12,036 bases of DNA from Clostridia bacterium (GTDB lineage: Bacteria > Bacillota > Clostridia > Clostridiales > Clostridiaceae). Position 1 is the first letter of the stretch. Each line of letters starts with the position of its first letter. Where the stretch lies: NCBI GenBank assembly GCA_009930125.1, contig RZYZ01000047.1, positions 1-12,036 of the forward strand, given 5' to 3'. Both the position numbers and the translations under genes were made by a program. This document shows positions 6,722-12,036 of the stretch, in pieces. The notes below the pieces were generated by a model. That model was not told the DNA's origin. It saw only the letters and a program-made list of their open reading frames with translations, and made no database searches.

Positions 6722-6738
6722 ACAATGGTATCCATTGT
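6722..6738 (-). promoter_or_regulatory. hairpin just upstream of the lipoprotein ribosome binding site
   Basis: A perfect 7-bp inverted repeat, ACAATGG TAT CCATTGT, lies 8 nt before the AAGGAGG of the lipoprotein gene and is followed on the minus strand by TAATTTTAA. It may stabilise the lipoprotein mRNA, act as a weak terminator, or be an operator. The sequence does not decide between these. Confidence 0.4.
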
Positions 6739-6775
6739 CATCTTCAAAATAATGGGGTGGTATGTTGTGTTGTGT

Positions 6776-6804
6776 ATATTATTTAAGCACATTAAGTGCA
6801 TTAA
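6776..6804 (-). promoter_or_regulatory. weak candidate promoter with inverted repeat upstream of the lipoprotein gene
   Basis: On the minus strand TTAATG (6799-6804) and TAATAT (6776-6781) are 17 nt apart, in the AT-rich gap after livF. The stretch 6783-6804 (TTAAGCAC ATTAA GTGCATTAA) is a near-perfect inverted repeat and a reasonable operator shape. Both boxes match consensus poorly, so this is tentative. A separate promoter would fit the high demand for binding protein relative to the membrane subunits. Confidence 0.3.
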
Positions 6805-6813
6805 ATAAGAATG

Positions 6814-7539
6814 CTAGTGCTTGCCGAGGTACGCCTCCACAAGCTTGGGATCATCTGCCAGAACGGATGCCTTGCCATGGGTGCTTACTTTACCCAGTTC
6901 GATGACATATCCGTAGTCTGCGATTTTCAGGGTCTGCGCGGCGTTCTGCTCCACGATGACCACCGTTGTTCCCTCTTCCTTGATCTCCTTGACGATCTTC
7001 ATGATGTCCTGGACGATCAGAGGAGCAAGTCCCAGGGAAGGTTCATCCAGAAGTAGCACCTTGGGGCTGCTCATGAGGGCTCTTCCGATGGCCAGCATCT
7101 GCTGCTCTCCACCGGAAAGGGTTGAAGAAACCTGATTCTTTCTTTCCTCAAGGACCGGGAAGTACCGGTAGACTCTTTCGAAGTTCTTTCGGATCTTCTC
7201 CCTGTCCTTCATGGTGAAAGCTCCTGCTTTGAGGTTCTCCTCCACGGTCAGGTCCTTGAATACGGCTCTTCCCTCGGGAGACATGGAGATGCCAAGCCGT
7301 GCAATCTTTTCAGGCTCCATCTTCGTGATGTCCTGACCGTAGAGCTTGATGAATCCATCCTCTCCGTCGATGATGCCGCTGATCTTTTTTAAGGTTGTGG
7401 TCTTTCCGGCACCATTGGCACCAAGAATTGCCACCACATCGCCTTCATAGACCGTCAGGTCGATGCCCTTCAGCGCCTGGATGGCGCCGTAGCTTACTTT
7501 GAGATTCTTTATTTCCAGTGCTATATTCTTCTCGCTCAT
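6814..7539 (-). CDS. livF: Liv/HAAT-type ABC transporter ATPase, LivF type
   Basis: The 241-residue ATPase has Walker A GANGAGKT (40-47), the signature LSGGEQQ (141-147) and Walker B VLLLDEP (161-167). The stretch SLGLAPLIVQDIM after Walker B is characteristic of LivF. The H-loop position reads VEQNA, with Asn in place of His, as in E. coli LivF. It forms a heterodimer with LivG on the inner face of the membrane and powers import. The ATG at 7539 lies one base past the livG stop, and its ribosome binding site (AGGAG, also GGAG) is inside the end of livG, so translation is probably coupled. The assignment to the transporter type is firm; the substrate is not known. Confidence 0.95.
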   Translation of the reverse strand: MSEKNIALEIKNLKVSYGAIQALKGIDLTVYEGDVVAILGANGAGKTTTLKKISGIIDGEDGFIKLYGQDITKMEPEKIARLGISMSPEGRAVFKDLTVEENLKAGAFTMKDREKIRKNFERVYRYFPVLEERKNQVSSTLSGGEQQMLAIGRALMSSPKVLLLDEPSLGLAPLIVQDIMKIVKEIKEEGTTVVIVEQNAAQTLKIADYGYVIELGKVSTHGKASVLADDPKLVEAYLGKH

Positions 7540-7540
7540 A

Positions 7541-8332
7541 TTACTCCACTCCTAGATATGCTGCCTGAACAGCCTTATTTCCCTGGATTTCCTTTGGTGT
7601 ACCAATGGCCAGGAGTTTCCCGAAGTTGATGGCGCAGATCCGATCACAGACATCCATGACCAGTCTCATGTCATGTTCCACCAATAGAATCGAGCAGTCA
7701 TACTGGTCTCTGATTCTCTTTATGAGTCTGGCCAGATCAATGGTCTCACTATCGTTAAGTCCTGCAGCGGGTTCATCGAGAATGATGAGCTTCGGTCTTG
7801 CCATGAGTGTTCTGGCAAATTCCACCTTCTTCAGGATTCCGTAGGGCTGTCCACCCACAAGCATGTCTTTTCGATCCAGAATACCCAGATCCGCCAGAAT
7901 CTTTTCGGCTTCTTCCCGGTACTTCTTTTCCTCTTTTCTTGCTTTAGGCAGCTTCAGTGCCTGAGAAAGGGTATTGGCTTCAAAGTCTATATGGCCTCCG
8001 ATGAGCACGTTATCGATGATACTCAGCTCTCTGATGAGTTCCACATTCTGGAAGGTTCTTACAAGTCCCTGGCGGATGATGTCATGTACAGGCTTTGTCG
8101 TCAGGTCCACGATCTGATCGCCATGCCCCTTGAATCTGAGATCTCCCTTATCCGGTTTGTAGAACTGAGTGATGCAGTTGAACACAGTGGTCTTCCCTGC
8201 TCCATTGGGACCGATAAGTCCGTATATTTCTTTGTCTTTGATATCAAAAGTGAGATCATCCACTGCCTTGAGGCCTCCGAATGCGATGGATAATCCATCC
8301 ACTGTCAGTACATGATTTTCCATTTTACTCAT
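7541..8332 (-). CDS. livG: Liv/HAAT-type ABC transporter ATPase, LivG type
   Basis: The 263-residue ATPase has Walker A GPNGAGKT (41-48), Walker B KLIILDEP (181-188) followed by AAGLNDSE, which is typical of LivG, and the H-loop His220 in LVEHDM. The signature region reads QPYGILKKVEFARTL (162-176) where E. coli LivG has a YGDQRR type; such variants occur in the family. The product ends in AAYLGVE, also typical. The ATG at 8332 has AGGAGG 8 nt upstream and overlaps the end of livM by 8 bp. A second ATG three codons later is less well placed. It pairs with LivF to drive the LivH-LivM channel. Confidence 0.95.
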   Translation of the reverse strand: MSKMENHVLTVDGLSIAFGGLKAVDDLTFDIKDKEIYGLIGPNGAGKTTVFNCITQFYKPDKGDLRFKGHGDQIVDLTTKPVHDIIRQGLVRTFQNVELIRELSIIDNVLIGGHIDFEANTLSQALKLPKARKEEKKYREEAEKILADLGILDRKDMLVGGQPYGILKKVEFARTLMARPKLIILDEPAAGLNDSETIDLARLIKRIRDQYDCSILLVEHDMRLVMDVCDRICAINFGKLLAIGTPKEIQGNKAVQAAYLGVE

Positions 8333-9341
8333 TCTTTGCCCCTCCTTTCGTCAGCTTTCTGAAGAGTTTTCTGATGTCGTAGCCGATGCTGATGAGTCCG
8401 TTGGGATAGAAGATGATGACCAGAATGATCAGCACTCCGTTCAGCACGTAAGACAGATCTTCAAAAAACGGGATCTGCTTCAGGAACATGTCTGGTACGG
8501 CATATACAATGAATGCGCCCAGTACCGTTCCGTAGATGGATCTCAGTCCACCGATGATGATGATGGCCAGGAAGTTCAGCGACATGGCCAGGCTCCAGGT
8601 GGATGGATAGGAGAACTTCACAAAGTGCACATAGAGTACTCCAGCTACGCTGGCAAAGATGGTAGCCAAAGCAAAGGCGATGAGTCTGTGGGTCAACAGG
8701 TTGACACCCATGGCCTGAGCTGCGGCCTCGCTGCCTCTCATGGCGTTTAGTGCTCTACCCAGTCTTCCGTTCATCATATTGGAGGTGAGGATCATGATGA
8801 TCACCAGCACGAAAATGATGAAGTAAAACATGGTGGTTCTATCCAGTTCAAAGAGTCCCAATAATGTCGGATAGTCCGCGGACTTTCCGCTGAATCCTCC
8901 TGTGTATTTTCCCAGTTCCTCAAAGGTTTTTCTAAGCACCTCCGCCACCGCAAGGGTTGCTATGGCAAGGTAGAGTCCTTCAATCTTCAGAGAGACCAGT
9001 CCCACCAGAATTCCGATGAGGGTGGGAATCAGTACCGCCAGGAAAAAGGAGACTTCAAAGGGCAGGTTCAGATCCACTGTAAGGTAGGCGGACATGTACG
9101 CCGCCAGCCCCATGAATCCTGCAGTTCCCAGAGAAATCAGTCCGGACCATCCAAGAAGGATGTTGAGTCCCAGTGCGGCGATGGCATAGATGAGGGTTCC
9201 ACCGATGGTGGTCACATACCCGTTTTTCATGATGCCCATTTCAGCCAGCGTTGGAATCAGGGCAAGGAGTAATCCGAAAAGGATAAATCCGATTGCGGGA
9301 TGTTTCTGAAATATATTCTTCTTTTTTGTCATACTCTTCAT
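8325..9341 (-). CDS. livM: Liv/HAAT-type ABC transporter permease, LivM type
   Basis: The 338-residue integral membrane protein has the BPD_transp_2 (LivM) pattern: LNILLGWSGLISLGTAGFMGLAAY (about 59-82), GLYLAIATLAVAEVLRKTFEE, GRALNAMRGSEAAAQAMGVN (the cytoplasmic loop that contacts the ATPases), and a C-terminal block with IIIGGLRSIYGTVLGA. A long, basic N-terminal stretch precedes the first membrane segment, as is common in LivM. The ATG at 9341 follows the livH stop after one base, with AAGG 6 nt upstream; another ATG at 9332 would shorten it by three residues. It forms the channel with LivH. Confidence 0.94.
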   Translation of the reverse strand: MKSMTKKKNIFQKHPAIGFILFGLLLALIPTLAEMGIMKNGYVTTIGGTLIYAIAALGLNILLGWSGLISLGTAGFMGLAAYMSAYLTVDLNLPFEVSFFLAVLIPTLIGILVGLVSLKIEGLYLAIATLAVAEVLRKTFEELGKYTGGFSGKSADYPTLLGLFELDRTTMFYFIIFVLVIIMILTSNMMNGRLGRALNAMRGSEAAAQAMGVNLLTHRLIAFALATIFASVAGVLYVHFVKFSYPSTWSLAMSLNFLAIIIIGGLRSIYGTVLGAFIVYAVPDMFLKQIPFFEDLSYVLNGVLIILVIIFYPNGLISIGYDIRKLFRKLTKGGAKNE

Positions 9342-9342
9342 C

Positions 9343-10218
9343 TTACACCTTCTTCACAATCTTCTTACCGATCAGTCCATAGGGCCTGAACACTATGAAA
9401 ATCAGGATAAGAATGTATAGAATCTGTCCACCCCAGACGGAGGAGACATAAAACAGCAGGAGATTTCTCACGATACCCATGATGTAGGCCCCGATGACGG
9501 GTCCGTGGAAGGTCTGGAATCCACCCAGTACACAGGCAACCAGCGCCGTGATCTGCACTTCATCCATGAGGTTCAGAGTCACGGAGGTCATAGGCGCCGT
9601 CATGACACCTGCGATGACACCCAGCACACCCGCAACGCCCCATGCTGCCATGGTCACGTTCTTTGTGGGCACACCCATGAGTCTTGCCACATACTCATTG
9701 GAAGCAGTGGTTCTGATGGCCAGCCCCCATTTAGTTCTCTGGAGAATGTAGAACATCCCCATCATGATGGCCAGACCTAAAGCGATGTTAAACAGTCCAT
9801 TATAGGAGATGGATGCCCCGAGGATTCCCAGGTCACCACTTTCAATGAGTCTTGGCAGTCTTAAAGGGTCCACACCGAAGAAAATCGGCGCCAGGCCTAA
9901 GACGATCATGATGAGCCCCAAGGTGATGATCTGCTTCGCCACCGGCGAAACATTCTTCGTATGCCTCAGGATCAGAACGTCGATGAGGAAACCCGTGAGG
10001 ATCGCACTTAAGATTCCTCCAATAACCGCCAGCCATAGAGGCAGGCCGAATTTATTGAAGAGGAAGGTGACCACGAAGGTATTGAACATGGCCACAACAC
10101 CCTGCGCAAAGTTTGTGGTATAGGATGTTCTGTAGATGATGATGATACCAAGAGCAGCCAAAGCATAGATGCTTCCCGTCTCAAGACTTCTTAATATAAT
10201 CTGTATAAAGGTACTCAA
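9343..10218 (-). CDS. livH: Liv/HAAT-type ABC transporter permease, LivH type
   Basis: The 291-residue membrane protein starts with FIQIILRSLETGSIYALAALGIIIIYRTSYTTNFAQG in shortened-family style: the GSIYALAALG and NFAQG landmarks are classic LivH. Later come RTTASNEYVARLMGV (the ATPase-contact loop) and the C-terminal LIFIVFRPYGLIGKK. The start is TTG, since 10216-10218 on the plus strand is CAA. It directly abuts the TAA of the upstream FabH-like gene, with only a weak GGTGAG-like binding site, so translation probably depends on ribosomes arriving from the gene before. No other start fits, because the conserved N-terminal block begins within a few residues. It forms the permease pair with LivM. 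Confidence 0.93.
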   Translation of the reverse strand: MSTFIQIILRSLETGSIYALAALGIIIIYRTSYTTNFAQGVVAMFNTFVVTFLFNKFGLPLWLAVIGGILSAILTGFLIDVLILRHTKNVSPVAKQIITLGLIMIVLGLAPIFFGVDPLRLPRLIESGDLGILGASISYNGLFNIALGLAIMMGMFYILQRTKWGLAIRTTASNEYVARLMGVPTKNVTMAAWGVAGVLGVIAGVMTAPMTSVTLNLMDEVQITALVACVLGGFQTFHGPVIGAYIMGIVRNLLLFYVSSVWGGQILYILILIFIVFRPYGLIGKKIVKKV

Positions 10219-11238
10219 TTAGCTCTCACCCCATTTGATCACATTCGCTGCCCAGACATATCCGATGCCGGCAGCCACCATGGAAACAACGCTTCCATCC
10301 TTGACCTTGCCCTCTTCCAGTGCCAGATGCAGAGAGAGGATCTGGTCGATCTGACCGATATGACCATAGTCCTCCAGATAGATGGACTGGTCTTCCCTCA
10401 TGCCCAGTTCACTCAGCATGGCCAGATGACCGGAACGCTTCATATGAAGAATGGCCAGATAGTCGATGTCCTTTCTTTCAAGGTCTGATTTTCTCAAAGA
10501 CTCGTCGATGCACTTATACCAGTTGGGCATGGATACTTCATTGAGTCTGTCTTTCATTTTCTTCGCATCCATGAGCCTCAGGCTCTTGTATGCTTCCTCT
10601 GTATTCTCCGGTGTGATGGGATTACAGGTTCCACCGATTTCCACGCCTGCGGTTCTTGCAAGAGAACCATCTGCGATGATGTGGGAACCCAGAAGAAGAT
10701 TTCTGCCATGGTTCTTCTTCAGAATGATGGCTCCTCCTCCTGCCCCCAGGTTGTACATCATGGACATGTTCTTGTCCGTATAATCCACAAAATCACCATT
10801 TCGGTATCCGCCTGCGATGAGAATCGTGTCGATCGAGTCATCTGCCATGAGCATGTCCTTCGCGATCTTCATGGTGGATACGGTGGTGCAGCATCTGTTT
10901 GCCAGATCGATGCCCCAGGCATTCACCGCTCCGATGCGGTCCTGAATATAGAGCGCGGATGTGGTCAATGGATATTCCTTCCATTCTTCTCCGACACAGA
11001 GAATCACATCGATGTCCAGAGGATCCACTCCGGTTCTTTTTAATGCATCCAGTGCAGCCAGTGCGCCCATTTCCTGGGTGCCGTCTTTTTCACCTGGTAC
11101 AGGTTTCTTCCGGATACCAAGCTTCTCGACCACTGCTTCCTTCGCCCAGACGCCGCCGGTCTTTTCCGCGATTTCTTCCCCTGTGATGTAGGTTTCAGGG
11201 ATATAGATGCCGGTGCCGACAATTCCAACGTTTGCCAT
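10219..11238 (-). CDS. FabH-like 3-oxoacyl-ACP synthase III family protein, thiolase fold
   Basis: The 339-residue protein has the KAS III layout. It begins VGIVGTGIYIPE, and the nucleophile region DLANRCC places the active-site Cys at 116, aligned with Cys112 of E. coli FabH. LAILHM gives His265 at the place of His244. The third position, Asn274 in FabH, falls in YGHIGQ and is His293 here, so the triad reads Cys-His-His. The loop YNLGAGGGAIIL (162-173) and the ending MVAAGIGYVWAANVIKW are also family features. True FabH makes acetoacetyl-ACP; this divergent form in a transport and CoA-transferase locus more likely condenses or cleaves an acyl-CoA (inference). The ATG at 11238 has AGGAGG 6 nt upstream and lies 11 bp after the dehydrogenase gene. 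No acyl carrier protein gene is in view. Confidence 0.85.
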   Translation of the reverse strand: MANVGIVGTGIYIPETYITGEEIAEKTGGVWAKEAVVEKLGIRKKPVPGEKDGTQEMGALAALDALKRTGVDPLDIDVILCVGEEWKEYPLTTSALYIQDRIGAVNAWGIDLANRCCTTVSTMKIAKDMLMADDSIDTILIAGGYRNGDFVDYTDKNMSMMYNLGAGGGAIILKKNHGRNLLLGSHIIADGSLARTAGVEIGGTCNPITPENTEEAYKSLRLMDAKKMKDRLNEVSMPNWYKCIDESLRKSDLERKDIDYLAILHMKRSGHLAMLSELGMREDQSIYLEDYGHIGQIDQILSLHLALEEGKVKDGSVVSMVAAGIGYVWAANVIKWGES

Positions 11239-11249
11239 GATAATCCTCC

Positions 11250-11969
11250 TTACAGTCTCATTCCTCCGTTAACGGATAAGTTGTGTCCAGTGATATAGGA
11301 TGCTTCGTCAGATGCCAGGAAAAGCGCTGCACTTGCGATTTCTTCAGGCTGTGCCAGTCTGCCCAGCATGGTCTGCGCTGCAAACTTGTCCAGAAGATCC
11401 TGTGGTACGGTCTTTAGGATGTCAGTCATGGTATATCCAGGAGAGATCGCATTGACTCTTACCTGTGCACCCTTCATGGCGAATTCCTTGGCCCAGGTCT
11501 TGGTCATGCCGATGACACCTGCTTTGGTCGCCGCGTAGTTCGCCTGTCCGATGTTACCAAACTCTCCCACTACAGAGGAGATATTGATGATGGAACCTTT
11601 TCCGTTTGCCTGCATCTTAGGTCCCACGAATCTTGTAAGATTGAAGACACCCTTCAGGTTCACATCAATGACAAGATCCCACATTTCGTCTGTCATCTTT
11701 CTGGTCAGTGCATCTCTTGTGATACCTGCATTGTTCACCAGGATATCGATTCTGCCGTACTTCTCTGTGACATATTCTGTGAACGCTCTGCATGCCTCCA
11801 CATCGGTGACATTCAGCTTGTAGCCTTCCACATTGGGATTTTCATAGGATAAGTCTCCCATGTCCACTGCCACTACCTTGGCACCTTCACTGGCAAAAAG
11901 CTCCGCCATAGCCTGTCCAAGTCCTCTTGCTCCACCGGTAACCACTGCAACCTTATCTTGTAATCTCAT
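11250..11969 (-). CDS. short-chain dehydrogenase/reductase, FabG-like, probably NAD-dependent
   Basis: The 239-residue protein is a classical SDR. It has the nucleotide-binding motif TGGARGLG (11-18), NNAG (79-82), the catalytic Asn104 in DVNLKGVF, and Ser132, Tyr145 and Lys149 (YAATK), with SPGYTMTD after them. The end, GHNLSVNGGMRL, is like FabG. Asp36 at the end of the second strand (VVAVDMG) favours NAD(H) over NADP(H). This points to oxidation of a 3-hydroxyacyl-CoA rather than fatty acid synthesis (inference from a known rule for SDRs). The ATG at 11969 has GGAGG 10 nt upstream. It is the first gene of the minus-strand block visible here, with 67 bp of AT-rich sequence to the window edge, so the operon may begin here or further right. 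Confidence 0.92.
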   Translation of the reverse strand: MRLQDKVAVVTGGARGLGQAMAELFASEGAKVVAVDMGDLSYENPNVEGYKLNVTDVEACRAFTEYVTEKYGRIDILVNNAGITRDALTRKMTDEMWDLVIDVNLKGVFNLTRFVGPKMQANGKGSIINISSVVGEFGNIGQANYAATKAGVIGMTKTWAKEFAMKGAQVRVNAISPGYTMTDILKTVPQDLLDKFAAQTMLGRLAQPEEIASAALFLASDEASYITGHNLSVNGGMRL

Positions 11970-12036
11970 CTTGATATTCCCTCCATTTTCTATTATTGCT
12001 CCATAACATATTGTTAAATCTGATGAGCATTTCTTC

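Noticed and set aside
6700..6801. N-terminal extension of the binding lipoprotein from ATG at 6801
   Set aside because: It would place 34 residues before a complete lipoprotein signal peptide. The ATG at 6699 has a strong ribosome binding site and the signal starts there.
11990..12017. Promoter for the dehydrogenase gene (TTAACA, 16 nt, TAATAG on the minus strand)
   Set aside because: The start point would fall within the ribosome binding site, and the -10 matches poorly. The overlapping TAACA-TAT-TGTTA repeat (12004-12016) is too short to call as an operator.

Overview
The window looks like chromosomal DNA of an anaerobic Gram-positive bacterium (Bacillota, probably Clostridia or a relative). 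The pointers are near-consensus AGGAGG ribosome binding sites before most genes, two TTG starts, a short lipoprotein signal ending in LAAC, a DAK2-DegV fusion typical of this phylum, and balanced base composition. The genus cannot be named from the sequence alone. No rRNA, tRNA, insertion sequence, CRISPR array or phage gene was seen.

Left part, plus strand (1-2259). The 3' portion of a DAK2-DegV (fatty acid kinase-like) fusion gene enters from the left edge. It is followed by a small, apparently frameshifted membrane ORF that overlaps its stop codon, then a hairpin terminator, then a lone TraX-family membrane protein gene. A bidirectional terminator at 2305-2342 separates this block from everything to its right.

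Right part, minus strand (2372-11969), read from right to left. A NAD-type short-chain dehydrogenase and a FabH-like thiolase-fold enzyme are followed without real gaps by the four membrane and ATPase genes of a branched-chain-amino-acid-type (Liv/HAAT) ABC transporter, in the order livH, livM, livG, livF. The substrate-binding lipoprotein follows after a 114-bp AT-rich gap. Next come a fresh promoter, a structured leader of about 180 nt, a family I CoA-transferase and an alpha/beta hydrolase. A TetR regulator with its own likely promoter closes the block.

Reading them together (inference): the locus imports a small carboxylate or amino-acid-like compound, attaches CoA to it, and processes the acyl-CoA with the dehydrogenase, the FabH-like enzyme and the hydrolase. 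TetR may respond to the compound or its CoA ester. The substrate is not readable from sequence.

The most interesting element is the leader at 5271-5409 on the minus strand. It folds on paper into a closing helix around four hairpins, has a competing long-range helix, and ends in a strong intrinsic terminator only about 30 nt before the CoA-transferase start. This is the layout of a transcription attenuator or riboswitch, and I do not recognise it as a known class.
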